The position numbers and the translations under genes are program-made. From Chloroflexota bacterium (lineage in GTDB: Bacteria; Chloroflexota; Anaerolineae; Aggregatilineales; J027): a stretch of 64,000 nucleotides of DNA. The stretch covers positions 110,580-174,579 of the forward strand of contig QMIT01000012.1 of NCBI GenBank assembly GCA_024434115.1, in the 5' to 3' direction. A model generated the notes under the pieces. It saw only the letters and a list, made by a program, of their open reading frames with translations, made no database searches and was not told the origin of the DNA. The stretch's first letter is position 1, and the number at the start of each line of letters is the position of its first letter. Below, piece by piece: positions 35,516 to 44,792 of this stretch.

Positions 35516-36940
35516 ATGCTGCACATCGCCCTGCGTTTTCATGAAAAGGGTCGCTATGAAAGCTACTCACCGACGGATACCCCGCGCAGCCGCAAACCTA
35601 AAATTTCAGGCTACCAACTCGTCAAGCCGAGCTACCAGATTCTCAAGTTGTTGGTCGGGGATCAAATCACCGACATTCCCCGCTCACGCATTGTGGAATA
35701 CCACTATGTCACGGTCGCTGAAACCGTGCGACAGCAAGGCAGCTATTTCATCCTACCTGTGACCGATAACCAGTTACAACAGATTGAAGCCATTACCCAG
35801 ACTGAACTCAGGCCACCCGTCTACTTGTGGCAGGACGATCAGTGGTGGACATTGCCCCAGTTGGAAATCTACAACACGGGCGAGATGACGACCATGCGCA
35901 CCACGATTGGCGACCTCTTTGGCAAGGTTCACGAAATCCGTGAGCATCAAATTGAAAAATCAGGTCTGCGTATTCGTTCAACCTACGAACCTTCCCAAGG
36001 GCCGGGTTTTGAACTCAACCGCACCAAGCCCAACATTCGACCTGATGGGCCAGCCAATTTACCAACGACCATTACAGGCAATGGCATGGTGTTGGAGTGG
36101 AAACGTGGCTATGAAGATAAACCCCCGGTGTGGTGGATACGTGACGAGCAACGTGTGAGCAAGGCTCAGTCCGCCACCTATCGGCACTATGCCACCCTCA
36201 AAGCCACCCCTCATGCGCGTTGGAGCAAAGGTTTTGCGGCATGGTACTACACGGGTGGATCACAACCACCCCAAAAGTGGCTGGAACTGGTGGGGTATTC
36301 CCCCGCATCGTCAGCAGCTATGCCGCCGGAACTTGTCCAGATGATCGAAGAGACACTTGCGGCAGATCAGGCAGCCGAACGCGAACCCCTCATTCCCCTG
36401 CATTTGTATGATGCCAATGTGGGCAAGTATGAGTGGAACTATGGTAACCCGGATGTCTGGTGCAAGCTGGTTCACCCGGAAGCCCAGTGGCTGTTTTTCG
36501 TCGCCAATGCCAGTCTGACGGAACACAGCCTATACGGGTACAAACTCAACTTAGGCGAGAGTGCTGTTGCGGGTGAGTGGTTGACCCTCTCACTGGATGA
36601 ACTCACCGATCCTGCCATTCAACGTGACCCACAGTTTATGCGCCAATCGCTCCGCCGCGCCATCGAGCAGGTGGCGGCCACATCAAAGAAATTCCTACCA
36701 GATGAACTGGGAATTCTGACCGATGCCGAATGCCGACGCCGCGCCTTTGAAGAACGCCACCAAACATATTTGGCTGAAGTCGAACGCAAACGCGAGTTGG
36801 AAGCAGCGCTGAAGCCCTATCACGAATTTCAGGTGGCCTTGCGAATGCGCCAAACCTTTACGGAAGGATTGCACCATCTGACCGCTTGCAAAGCCCTACC
36901 TGCCCAATCCACCCCACCGATTGATGATCCTTGGAGCTAA
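35516..36940 (+). CDS. Hypothetical multidomain protein of the element core
   Basis: The 474-residue protein has several beta-rich parts: an N-terminal domain (LRFHEKGRYESYSPTDTP; RSRIVEYHYVTVAETVRQQG), a Trp-rich segment (YLWQDDQWWTLPQLEIY; VWWIRDEQRVSKAQ), then VWCKLVHPEAQWLFFVANA and LYGYKLNLGESAVAGEWLTL, which recalls the DUF2958 pattern (WxLxE...FGLxxxxExxGxxSL), though weakly. A charged helix (RRRAFEERHQTYLAEVERKR) follows. No enzyme motif is seen. It lies one base after the helical protein and six bases before the next gene, so it is probably one transcript. Confidence 0.5.
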   Translation: MLHIALRFHEKGRYESYSPTDTPRSRKPKISGYQLVKPSYQILKLLVGDQITDIPRSRIVEYHYVTVAETVRQQGSYFILPVTDNQLQQIEAITQTELRPPVYLWQDDQWWTLPQLEIYNTGEMTTMRTTIGDLFGKVHEIREHQIEKSGLRIRSTYEPSQGPGFELNRTKPNIRPDGPANLPTTITGNGMVLEWKRGYEDKPPVWWIRDEQRVSKAQSATYRHYATLKATPHARWSKGFAAWYYTGGSQPPQKWLELVGYSPASSAAMPPELVQMIEETLAADQAAEREPLIPLHLYDANVGKYEWNYGNPDVWCKLVHPEAQWLFFVANASLTEHSLYGYKLNLGESAVAGEWLTLSLDELTDPAIQRDPQFMRQSLRRAIEQVAATSKKFLPDELGILTDAECRRRAFEERHQTYLAEVERKRELEAALKPYHEFQVALRMRQTFTEGLHHLTACKALPAQSTPPIDDPWS

Positions 36941-36946
36941 CCCACT

Positions 36947-37543
36947 ATGTCACAAAAAAGTGTACCTAAAAACCAGATTGCTCAATCCTATGTTGGGCAG
37001 ATCACCGTCGTGGGTGAATGTTTTTGTTTTGGGTGTGCAGTGGATGGTCAGCAGTTGGTCTATCTGGATGTGGCTGGCCCGGCCACATCAGTTGAGGCGG
37101 TCTGGGCCAAGCTCGCCCAAGCCAAAGAATGTTACCTCCTGCCACCCGACCATGATGCTCAGAAAATCACCCTCCGCACCGATGAAGGGCTGCTCAAACG
37201 TATCCAGCGCAAAATCGAAGGCATCGGCATTCATCATCTGCTGCTCCTGCACCAAGACCTACTGATGCCTACCTATGCTGAACTCAGCACGACCTATCTG
37301 TTTCTAGCCGACAAAACACAAACAACCGCCAAGCTCGGCTCCCACATTCAGCAGTTGGTTGACATCGCCGTGTTCCCGGCGTGGTATGCCTATCTGGTAC
37401 AGCAGGGACGCTTGGAGGGTCTGATTACACCCTTGACCTGTTATGGTGGGGTGAACATGTTCCGTATAACGCTGGACAAGTCTCCGTGGGAACGACTGAT
37501 TTGTCGGGGATTAAGTCAATCAGCAATTCAATTGCAGCCTTGA
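36947..37543 (+). CDS. Hypothetical protein
   Basis: The 198-residue protein mixes strands and helices (ITVVGECFCFGCAVDGQQLVYL; ATSVEAVWAKLAQAKECYLL; GIGIHHLLLLHQDLLMP). I looked for a JAMM metal motif (HxH...D), because a deubiquitinase-like protein would be expected near a PRTRC cassette, but none is present. GGAG is ten bases upstream of the ATG. It ends the first plus-strand group and converges with the next gene. Function unknown. Confidence 0.5.
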   Translation: MSQKSVPKNQIAQSYVGQITVVGECFCFGCAVDGQQLVYLDVAGPATSVEAVWAKLAQAKECYLLPPDHDAQKITLRTDEGLLKRIQRKIEGIGIHHLLLLHQDLLMPTYAELSTTYLFLADKTQTTAKLGSHIQQLVDIAVFPAWYAYLVQQGRLEGLITPLTCYGGVNMFRITLDKSPWERLICRGLSQSAIQLQP

Positions 37544-37544
37544 T

Positions 37545-37934
37545 TTATTTGACTTGGTATTTCTCGCGTACTCGCCCCAGCCAATCAGCATGACTTTTGC
37601 AGTCTTGCAAATCTTCATCCACAAAGGCTGCGTTAAATCGAAAATAGGGATGTTTCTCGCGGATGCTTTCAAAGTTCATCTTTGTGAGGACATCCACCAA
37701 TTCACCATACTCAACCTCATCAATTTGAAATGGCTTCCACGTTGCACCCGGCCCCATTCCACCGTTATGACCACCTGTTTTTAGAAACTCGTTCAAACAA
37801 TGTAGCGGCGGAATTACCCCTGCATGTGTTGACAGCAAATAGGGGACATCAAGGATAAATTCAGCTAATACTTCTTCACACGGAACGCCTTTTCCGGCGT
37901 AGGCCCAATACGTTTTGTATTTCACTATTCGCAT
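37545..37934 (-). CDS. Hypothetical protein on the opposite strand
   Basis: The 129-residue protein begins MRIVKYKTYWAYAGKGVPCE and is rich in aromatic and acidic residues. The middle part (GVIPPLHCLNEFLKTGGHNGGMG) has a Gly/His-rich turn, and the end is helical (DLQDCKSHADWLGRVREKY). It is a lone minus-strand gene between two plus-strand groups and ends one base from its convergent neighbour. I do not recognise it. Confidence 0.5.
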   Translation of the reverse strand: MRIVKYKTYWAYAGKGVPCEEVLAEFILDVPYLLSTHAGVIPPLHCLNEFLKTGGHNGGMGPGATWKPFQIDEVEYGELVDVLTKMNFESIREKHPYFRFNAAFVDEDLQDCKSHADWLGRVREKYQVK

Positions 37935-37954
37935 AAGAGAACTCCCTAATCGTC

Positions 37955-37984
37955 ATTCTCACCGAGTCGCTCTAATTCTCACCG
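37955..37984. repeat. Two direct repeats ATTCTCACCG, 20-base period
   Basis: ATTCTCACCG occurs at 37955-37964 and again at 37975-37984, two helical turns apart, about 70-100 bases before the methyltransferase-helicase gene and just after the start of the divergent gene. This is a plausible operator for a dimeric regulator. Confidence 0.35.
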
Positions 37985-38055
37985 TTTAGCTTGTAGCAGC
38001 CACTTTCTTTACCACAGCAAGCATTCCCAAATTTGTATTCAAAGGATAACACAAT

Positions 38056-41000
38056 ATGCCCAGACTAACCTCACTGGAAAAGGGAGGGTATTATCCATTC
38101 CCTGAGAACTACTTCCCACATGTTGCTAGTCTATTCGCCCCGGCCACTCACGGCGGCAGGCTGCTCGATCCCTGTGCGGGTGAAGGGGTAGCCCTACAGC
38201 ATCTCGCTGAAAGTTGGCATCTGACACCCTATGCCAATGAACTGGATACCGAACGAGCAGCAGCTTGCGTGGCGAAATTCGGGGCGGTGCAGGCGGTTCA
38301 AGGTGACCTCTTTCAACTGCGTACTTCGACCAGCGGGTTTCTCATGGCATGGGTGAATCCTCCGTATACATGGGATATGGGCAGTGACGAGAAGCGGCGT
38401 GAACTGAGTTTTCTTAAACACACCCTCAAATGGGTGCAAACCGGTGGGTTTGTGGCATGGGTTGTCTATACCCACCATGTCACTGCCGAAGCCGCTGCCG
38501 TATTGGCAAAAAACTGCTCACAGGTCGACATCTGGGAAGTCCCCGAACTGCACATGGGGGAATATCGGCAGGTGGTGGTCATCGGGCGTATTGGTCAGGC
38601 CAGTCCAGAACCAGCGGCATTGGCCCAAAAGATTTTGCAGAGCGCCCACACACCCAGCCAGTTGGAGCTATTGCCCGAACCACGTTATCAGTTCCCCACT
38701 CCACACCCCAGTCAGCGTTTCCTGTTCGCTCCGAAAATTCTCACGCCGGAACTGATGCTGGCCGCCCTCCAAACGAGCAGTGCCCATCAGACAGTCCAAT
38801 TCCAGACTCTACTGGAACCACCCCCGCCGCTCGATGACATCCGTCCCATTGTGCAACCACGCGGGATGCAGATTGGTCTGGTATTGGCCGCTGGTATGTT
38901 CAATGGCCTGATATTGGAACATGGCGATTTAGGACGCACGGCTGTTCGCAGCACCATTCGCACCGTTGAAGAACTGCGCGAAGCACCGGAAGAGGTGAAC
39001 GAGGATGACCCCACCGTTACCGAACGCGAGGTTTATCGCACCCGCCCGGTGGTCACGATTACCCTGTTGACCGAACGCGGCGAAATGCTGCCCATGACGG
39101 GTGATGCGGCACTGGTGACATTCATCCGTGAACACAAGTCCGCCCTGTTGGATTATCTCAACACCCACTTCAAACCGCTCTACGACTTCAATTACACCTG
39201 TATCGCATCCATCCTCAACCGAGTTCGCATCGGTAAAGGACTCTTCAGCACGCAGAAGCATGTCATTGCTGCCGCCTACACCGCCCTCCAACAGCGTAAG
39301 GGTATTTATCTGGTGGGCGAGCCGGGGGTTGGGAAATCGGTCATGGGCGCCACCCTCGCCGCCGCGATGCAAGCCCACATGCGAGCCGATCAAGTGACGA
39401 TCGTGATGTGTCCACCCCACCTCGTCGAAAAGTGGAAACGCGAAATCGGCAAAGTCACGTCCAGTAGCTATGTGGAAATCCTCGAAAGTGTTGACGACAC
39501 ACGGGCTTTCATGGACAAGTGCTGTCGCCTGCTGCCACATACCCTCAAAGTTGGCATCATCGCACGCGAACGGGCCAAGCTGGATGAGGGATGGGAAGCC
39601 GCTGTCTGCTGGCACCAACATCACACCGCCCTATGGCGCATCGGCACGGAACCACCCGATGACCTCAAAGGCCACTCACGCATTCACACCTACGATGTAC
39701 CCCTCTGTCCCAGTTGTGGTGCAGTGGTCACCAAAGATCAGAAGGGCGAGAAGGTAGCAACGCGGGCATGGTTGAATGATGCGCCTCGTACCTGTCACAG
39801 TTGTGGTGGTGCTCTCTGGCAAGACAAACGCACCTTCAGCGCACCCAAAGCGGGTGAGAAATTCCCTCGCAAGAATCCACGTATGGCCTTGGCCGACTAT
39901 CTTGCGCGAGTCCATCCGGGACGGGTCTATCTTTTTGTAAGTGATGAAGTCCACGAAATGAAAGGGTTGGCTTCCGATCAGGGCAACGCCTTCGCGGTTT
40001 TATGCAATGCTGCCGAAAAAGTGATCGGCTTGACAGGCACGCTGTACGGGGGTGTCGCGTCGTCCATTTTTGGATTGGAATATCAACTGAATCCCCGCGT
40101 GACCCGCCGTTACAACTGGGGTGAACACAATGTCAACAAAGGCAAACAGTTGGCCCGCTGGGTGGATCAGATGGGGTCGTTGGAACGCATCGTGGAATAC
40201 AAACCCCAGTATGACCAATCGGGACGTTACACTGGCAAAGCCCGCATCGAACATCAACCGCAGGAAGCGCCGGGTACATCCCCGATGCTGGTACGCGAAA
40301 TCCTAGACCATGCCCTGTTTGTCGGTTTGACGGACATTAGCGATATGCCACCTTACGAAGAAATCCCGGTGCCCATCGCAATGGATGCAGACTTGCGTGA
40401 TGTTTATGACGATACCAAGCAGGCACTGGGTGAATACCTCTTTCAATGTCGTTTGGAAGGGGATGCCAGCTTTTTGGGTCGTTACCTCCGAACCCTACTG
40501 AGTTATCCCAATGCACCATTCCGTGCCGAAAAAGTGGTACATCGGCGTAAGCTGCGTGGCGAGGATGGTGTGGCGATCCAAATGGAACGTGAGGTCTGGG
40601 CCATGCCCAACTTAGGTGAGGAACGGCTCTATGCCAAAGAGCAGTGGCTAATCGACACGGTACGGGCGGAATTGGCCGAGGGACGTAAAGTTGGGATTTT
40701 TGTTGAACAAAGTGCCACCCGGGATATTCAACCACGACTGGCGCAGCTGCTGACCCAACATATCGCTAATGCCAAACCCTTCATCCTGTACGGCAAAGTT
40801 GAACCCAAAAAACGTGAAGCCGTGTTGGAAACACAGCTCAAGGCGGGTTGTAATATCTTTCTCGCCAATCCCAAGTTGGTTCAAACAGGGCTTGACTTAG
40901 TGGCTTTTCCAACCTTGGTGTTTTATGAAATCAATTATAGTCTCTACGTCACCATTCAAGCCTCACGGCGAGCATGGCGCATCATCCAAACCGATGCTTG

Positions 41001-41826
41001 CCGCACCTACTATCCTTATTATGAGGAGAGTATGGAAGCTCGCGCCGTTGCTCTCATTGGGCGCAAACAACGGGCCGCCAAGTTGCTGTACGGTGACAGC
41101 GACATTGGTTTGAGTGAACTCACTGATGGCGGGGATGAAGCCAACGATCTGATTGCGGAACTGGCGAAGTCCCTTGATGAAGACACGGGTGTCACCAATC
41201 TGCGTGACCTCTTCCAAGCGGCATCCAGTGCCGAAGCCGGACGTGAAAGCCTCTGGATGGTGGAAGCCGACGAGCAAGCGGCTAAACCTCAGTCCGTTAC
41301 CTCACCTCAATGGTATGTGGTGGAACGCTGGTTAGCCAAAACCCGTTCTTGGCAACTTATCTCGCATCATGTCAATGGCTTCCTGCCCATCAATTTGTTT
41401 GCCTCGCTTGCTGAGGCTGAACAGGTGGCTCGACAATTGGCAGCCCAAGCGCCTTACCGTTACCGCGTAATTGGCTACCCTGACTCGCAACCCCAGTTCA
41501 TCCAATTTGAGGGTTTGGAGCGTCACGTCATCCAACAGACTGTCCACGTCCGTCTGCCTGAACATGCTAACTATGATGCACTTGAACAGTGTGCGATCGA
41601 GTTAGGTGGGATACCCGATCAACCAGTCATTACGGCTGACCTGTTACCCAGTCGTTCACAGTTGCCACCCAAAACCAAAGCGCCGCGCCGCCGGGTTAGT
41701 CTATCCACTGCACCAGATGCGCTTGAAACCCCGGAACAGACCACGAAGCCAACGCTGCCGAAATTAACCCGACGTGAATCCGCCCCAACCCATGAGGTGC
41801 ATCAACTGGCTTTGTTCGAGGGTTAG
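38056..41826 (+). CDS. Fused adenine-type DNA methyltransferase and SF2 helicase
   Basis: The 1256-residue protein combines two machines. Residues about 1-200 are a SAM methyltransferase: LLDPCAGEGVALQHLAE (motif I) and MAWVNPPYTWD (catalytic NPPY), typical of N6-adenine enzymes. From about 410 it is a superfamily 2 helicase: GEPGVGKSVMGATLA (Walker A), VMCPPHLVEKWKREI, a four-Cys zinc ribbon (CPSC; CHSC), LFVSDEVHEMKG (DEVH), GLTGTLYGGVASS, and near 935-980 NPKLVQTGLDLVAF and QASRRAWRIIQTD (motifs V and VI). The tail QLALFEG looks like a beta-clamp peptide. The order resembles phage P1 DarB-like antirestriction proteins. Protection or modification of incoming DNA is my inference. Confidence 0.8.
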   Translation: MPRLTSLEKGGYYPFPENYFPHVASLFAPATHGGRLLDPCAGEGVALQHLAESWHLTPYANELDTERAAACVAKFGAVQAVQGDLFQLRTSTSGFLMAWVNPPYTWDMGSDEKRRELSFLKHTLKWVQTGGFVAWVVYTHHVTAEAAAVLAKNCSQVDIWEVPELHMGEYRQVVVIGRIGQASPEPAALAQKILQSAHTPSQLELLPEPRYQFPTPHPSQRFLFAPKILTPELMLAALQTSSAHQTVQFQTLLEPPPPLDDIRPIVQPRGMQIGLVLAAGMFNGLILEHGDLGRTAVRSTIRTVEELREAPEEVNEDDPTVTEREVYRTRPVVTITLLTERGEMLPMTGDAALVTFIREHKSALLDYLNTHFKPLYDFNYTCIASILNRVRIGKGLFSTQKHVIAAAYTALQQRKGIYLVGEPGVGKSVMGATLAAAMQAHMRADQVTIVMCPPHLVEKWKREIGKVTSSSYVEILESVDDTRAFMDKCCRLLPHTLKVGIIARERAKLDEGWEAAVCWHQHHTALWRIGTEPPDDLKGHSRIHTYDVPLCPSCGAVVTKDQKGEKVATRAWLNDAPRTCHSCGGALWQDKRTFSAPKAGEKFPRKNPRMALADYLARVHPGRVYLFVSDEVHEMKGLASDQGNAFAVLCNAAEKVIGLTGTLYGGVASSIFGLEYQLNPRVTRRYNWGEHNVNKGKQLARWVDQMGSLERIVEYKPQYDQSGRYTGKARIEHQPQEAPGTSPMLVREILDHALFVGLTDISDMPPYEEIPVPIAMDADLRDVYDDTKQALGEYLFQCRLEGDASFLGRYLRTLLSYPNAPFRAEKVVHRRKLRGEDGVAIQMEREVWAMPNLGEERLYAKEQWLIDTVRAELAEGRKVGIFVEQSATRDIQPRLAQLLTQHIANAKPFILYGKVEPKKREAVLETQLKAGCNIFLANPKLVQTGLDLVAFPTLVFYEINYSLYVTIQASRRAWRIIQTDACRTYYPYYEESMEARAVALIGRKQRAAKLLYGDSDIGLSELTDGGDEANDLIAELAKSLDEDTGVTNLRDLFQAASSAEAGRESLWMVEADEQAAKPQSVTSPQWYVVERWLAKTRSWQLISHHVNGFLPINLFASLAEAEQVARQLAAQAPYRYRVIGYPDSQPQFIQFEGLERHVIQQTVHVRLPEHANYDALEQCAIELGGIPDQPVITADLLPSRSQLPPKTKAPRRRVSLSTAPDALETPEQTTKPTLPKLTRRESAPTHEVHQLALFEG

Positions 41827-41832
41827 GGGTTT

Positions 41833-42777
41833 ATGATGATTCCCGATACTGCACTTCACCTCCTACGCACCATCTATCAGGGTCAGTCGGCGGGGTATCT
41901 CACGCTGACTGCTATCCATCCGAGTAAACGTCTCCCGACCCCCTCCCGTCACATTGCGATTACGGATCAAGCCGCCGTGCATCAGGCGCTGGACGACCTC
42001 ATAATTGCCAATGCACAGGGCTGGGGAGCCTACTTCTCCATCGCTCTGCGGAAGCATCCCTTAGCACGTTGGAAACGGGGTGGGCAATCCGACCTACTGG
42101 TGCTGCCTGCCTTGTTTGCGGATTTGGATGGGGACTTAACCACCAGTTTTGAGCATATTCAGGCGGCTGGCCGGGCAGGAATGCCGGCGGCTTCCGCGAT
42201 GGTTGGCAGTGGGCGTGGGCTGCACCTCTACTGGTTCATCACACCCACCACCGATTTTCACACGGCCCATCGGGTCTTGGCAGGTCTAGCGCAGCAGTTG
42301 GGTGGTGATGTCACCACACCGACCAATGCCCTTCGGCTACCGGGCAGTCAGAACACCAAACCTGATGTGAATCGCCCTTGCCAACTATTGTGGTTAGCCG
42401 AACACCGTCGTTACACCTTAGCGGACTTCCGTGCGTTTGAAGTCGAGTCACCACCGCAACAGCAGGCTACGGTTCCTAGCCGTTGGCGTGCCCCTCCCAC
42501 ACTTCCGAATCAACTCAACCCCGATCTGGTGGAAGTTGTTGTGCGTGTCCTCATGCGCGATTACGCGGGTTTTGTACAGAGAAATGGCTGGATTGGTAGC
42601 CTGTGCCCCTGTGGGCATACCCGCGATCAACCGGGTCGTCACTTCGGCTTTTCACCCCTACATGGCGTGGGTCGCTGCTTTGGGCGGCACGGCCAAATCT
42701 TGTTGAAGGAGTTATGCACCCTCATCGGTGTAGACCCAACCCACTATGGCGGATTGTATCTAAAACGTTCTCAATGA
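41833..42777 (+). CDS. Primase-like protein (archaeo-eukaryotic primase superfamily)
   Basis: The 314-residue protein has the small-primase motifs found in mobile-element replication proteins: ALFADLDGD with the DxD metal site, MVGSGRGLHLYWFI (sGxGxH), and ALRLPGSQNTKPD with the conserved Arg. The C-terminal part carries a Cys/His-rich segment (CPCGHTRDQPGRH ... CFGRHG) that should bind zinc. It may prime replication after transfer. It starts six bases after the methyltransferase-helicase. The exact subfamily (RepB-like or other) is uncertain. Confidence 0.7.
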   Translation: MMIPDTALHLLRTIYQGQSAGYLTLTAIHPSKRLPTPSRHIAITDQAAVHQALDDLIIANAQGWGAYFSIALRKHPLARWKRGGQSDLLVLPALFADLDGDLTTSFEHIQAAGRAGMPAASAMVGSGRGLHLYWFITPTTDFHTAHRVLAGLAQQLGGDVTTPTNALRLPGSQNTKPDVNRPCQLLWLAEHRRYTLADFRAFEVESPPQQQATVPSRWRAPPTLPNQLNPDLVEVVVRVLMRDYAGFVQRNGWIGSLCPCGHTRDQPGRHFGFSPLHGVGRCFGRHGQILLKELCTLIGVDPTHYGGLYLKRSQ

Positions 42778-42789
42778 AAGGCCTATTTC

Positions 42790-43248
42790 ATGACCAAACC
42801 AAAATCCAAAACCAAAGAAACCGTCCTTTTGATCCGTATCCCCGATGTTGAGGCACGGAGTGGTGAAGGTTCTCTCACTATTCAAAGAGGTGATTTGGGA
42901 CATCTTCAGCAATTCAATTATACGGGCTTGACCCTGCGCGGCAATATCGCTGAAGCGGTGCAAAACGCCCTGATTGCACTGGCAAAGCTGGAAGCTGCTC
43001 CACCACCTAAATTCACCCCCGATACACCAACCCAAACGGATGGCACTGACACCCCGGATACACCACTTGATGAAAACGCTGCCGAACTCGATGACACTAC
43101 AAACACAAACGAGGAAGAAGAAACCGAAAATACCGAAGTCATCAGCGTCATCTCAGCCGATGCGGAACCCTCACCCCGCATCACCAGCGCACCTCATGCT
43201 GCTGAGAGTGCGATTCCAGCCAACACCGATCAAATGTCCTTGTTCTAG
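42790..43248 (+). CDS. Probable PRTRC system protein E, acidic tail
   Basis: The 152-residue protein has a small ordered N-terminal domain (ETVLLIRIPDVEARSGEGSL; DLGHLQQFNYTGLTLRG; IAEAVQNALIALAKLEA) and a long disordered, acidic Pro/Thr/Glu tail. It ends with QMSLF, which fits the beta-clamp-binding consensus QL(S/D)LF. Position directly before protein C and the layout of small domain plus acidic tail suggest PRTRC protein E, a family without known activity. This is from context more than motif. Confidence 0.45.
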   Translation: MTKPKSKTKETVLLIRIPDVEARSGEGSLTIQRGDLGHLQQFNYTGLTLRGNIAEAVQNALIALAKLEAAPPPKFTPDTPTQTDGTDTPDTPLDENAAELDDTTNTNEEEETENTEVISVISADAEPSPRITSAPHAAESAIPANTDQMSLF

Positions 43249-43270
43249 CCCAAAGATTAGGAGAAAAATC

Positions 43271-43492
43271 ATGACCGATCATGCTGCAACACCTCAAACC
43301 CGTGTATTTGTCATCGGCGGAGTGCGTATCGTGGAAGATGCTTCGATGGCAGGCAAAAGCACCACCGAAATTCAAAAATTGCTGACGCCCCTCTACCCCC
43401 AGATTGAGAATGCCACCGTGCGTGAACGTACTGATGAAACCAGCGGAATGATCGTGGTCGAGTGGATCCAACGTGCTGGTCGAAAAGGTTAA
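43271..43492 (+). CDS. PRTRC system protein C (prokaryotic ubiquitin-like protein)
   Basis: The 73-residue protein starts at the ATG at 43271, seven bases after AGGAG; the longer frame upstream overlaps protein E and has no support. It reads RVFVIGGVRIVEDASMAGKS, then LLTPLYPQIENATVRERTD, and ends VVEWIQRAGRKG. PRTRC protein C sequences show the same plan: a strand, D(P/A)xxxxS, a helix before LYPxLxxATV, and a final G-x-KG. The family has been described as a ubiquitin-like fold found with E1- and E2-like genes. The C-terminal glycine would be the point of activation, if conjugation occurs. Confidence 0.75.
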   Translation: MTDHAATPQTRVFVIGGVRIVEDASMAGKSTTEIQKLLTPLYPQIENATVRERTDETSGMIVVEWIQRAGRKG

Positions 43493-43500
43493 TTGCCCGT

Positions 43501-43552
43501 ACCTGCTGTCCAACTTAAAGCATAAAAGTTCCGCTGTGGGCAGCAGGTTTTC
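43501..43552 (+). promoter_or_regulatory. Hairpin between protein C and the next gene, terminator- or attenuator-like
   Basis: ACCTGCTG (43501-43508) pairs perfectly with CAGCAGGT (43541-43548) around a 32-base loop and is followed by TTTTC. It lies right after the protein C stop, in an otherwise tightly packed cassette. It may reduce readthrough so that protein C is made in excess. Confidence 0.45.
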
Positions 43553-43569
43553 TGCTTGGAGAGCTACCC

Positions 43570-43839
43570 ATGAACAATGCCCATTTACACCAACTAGTCA
43601 CCACCCTTGAAACCCTTGATCCCCTAAAACTGGAAGCTGTACATCTGCTACACACCTTACGCGCTCAAACAGGTGAATGGTTGCCAAGCACCTTGACACC
43701 CGAAGTGAAAGAACAGGTCATCACCGCAACCGTCGAACTGGTAGCCTACACCCGGCGCAGTGCAAACATGGCACGCTTGCTGTCCCAATTACAGCCTATT
43801 CCACTACGTGATGTCCCTGTGGTGGAGTCTCAACCATGA
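43570..43839 (+). CDS. Small helical protein inside the PRTRC cassette
   Basis: The 89-residue protein is mostly helical (HLHQLVTTLETLDPLKLEAV; EVKEQVITATVELVAYTRRS; MARLLSQLQPIPLRDV). I cannot match it to a named PRTRC component. Its stop overlaps the start of the next gene (ATGA), so it is co-translated with protein F. GGAGAG lies about eight bases before the ATG. Confidence 0.5.
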   Translation: MNNAHLHQLVTTLETLDPLKLEAVHLLHTLRAQTGEWLPSTLTPEVKEQVITATVELVAYTRRSANMARLLSQLQPIPLRDVPVVESQP

Positions 43840-44792
43840 ATCTCAACGACCTACAAGCCGCTGCAACTTTTTTGAGTGCCGCTGCATTGGCCGACCCGGC
43901 GTTGGCCTTATGCAGCAGTTTGGCATGGCTCGACCCCCTTGTCACACAGGCGAACACTTTCTTGGATGATTTTGAAGCCCCTTATATAGATACCGATGAT
44001 GCTTGGATGAACATCGCTTTTGGGTGGGACATTGCCCGCCGCTGCTTTCCGGCAGTGTATGCTGAAACAACGCTGGCCCTGCGCATGGGTGCAAGCGAGG
44101 CTCAAATCTCAAGCCAGTTGTGTCAGGACATTAACCAGCACCTCGGTGGTGTCGAACTGCACGATCTTGAACAACTCCACCTTGGCCTACCTTTCGTCGG
44201 AATGGGTGTAGACATTACTTCTCCGGAGTTTTTCGGCGATTCTGACCATGCACCGCTGATACAACTCTATGCGTTATTTGACGTGACGGTTGGTGAATAT
44301 ACTGTTCCGGACGGTTATCCTCAGGCCGCTCAAGTCGCCCATGTTCTGGCTTACAGTCTGCGCGAAACTGAGGATACCCATTATGACAATCTGGCTTGGT
44401 TGCTGGATTGGATGTTTGCTCAAACGGGCAATACAGCCGCAGATTACACCGATAACGACCTCTACGAAATGGGACTCGAACCCCTGCCATGGCAACTGGA
44501 TGAAATTGAATTCAACGCCCAGATGCACACCGAGGCCGCTGAAATTCTGACCTACGCCCGGCAAGGCATGACCATTTTGTTGAATGACTCAGCGTTGCAG
44601 GCCTCCCTGCGTGCCAATATTGAAACTATCACCCCATCCATCCGAAAGGTAAACCGTTATGACTTTAGCGACGCCCATGCCCACCGTCTTGCAAAACGCA
44701 TCCGATGGCCTGACCGCCCTGAGCCAGTTGATGCGAACCGAACCGCTCCTGACGTTGAAAGTCTATCCCTTCGGGGTGCTGATGCAGCGTAA
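43836..44792 (+). CDS. Probable PRTRC system protein F
   Basis: The 318-residue acidic protein lies where protein F is expected, between C and B. It has VGMGVDITSPEFFGDSDHAP in the middle and YDNLAWLLDWMFAQTGNT later, and is otherwise helical. The last 44 codons overlap the next gene by 134 bases, and that tail (HRLAKRIRWPDRPEPVDANR) is very basic, unlike the rest of the protein. This could mean that the conserved part ends earlier or that the tail is fortuitous. The family has no known activity. The call relies on order, size and acidic nature. Confidence 0.45.
   Translation: MNLNDLQAAATFLSAAALADPALALCSSLAWLDPLVTQANTFLDDFEAPYIDTDDAWMNIAFGWDIARRCFPAVYAETTLALRMGASEAQISSQLCQDINQHLGGVELHDLEQLHLGLPFVGMGVDITSPEFFGDSDHAPLIQLYALFDVTVGEYTVPDGYPQAAQVAHVLAYSLRETEDTHYDNLAWLLDWMFAQTGNTAADYTDNDLYEMGLEPLPWQLDEIEFNAQMHTEAAEILTYARQGMTILLNDSALQASLRANIETITPSIRKVNRYDFSDAHAHRLAKRIRWPDRPEPVDANRTAPDVESLSLRGADAA

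Noticed and set aside
36947..37543. Possible PRTRC protein A (JAB/JAMM peptidase).
   Set aside because: No HxH...D metal motif can be found in this or any other protein of the element part of the window.
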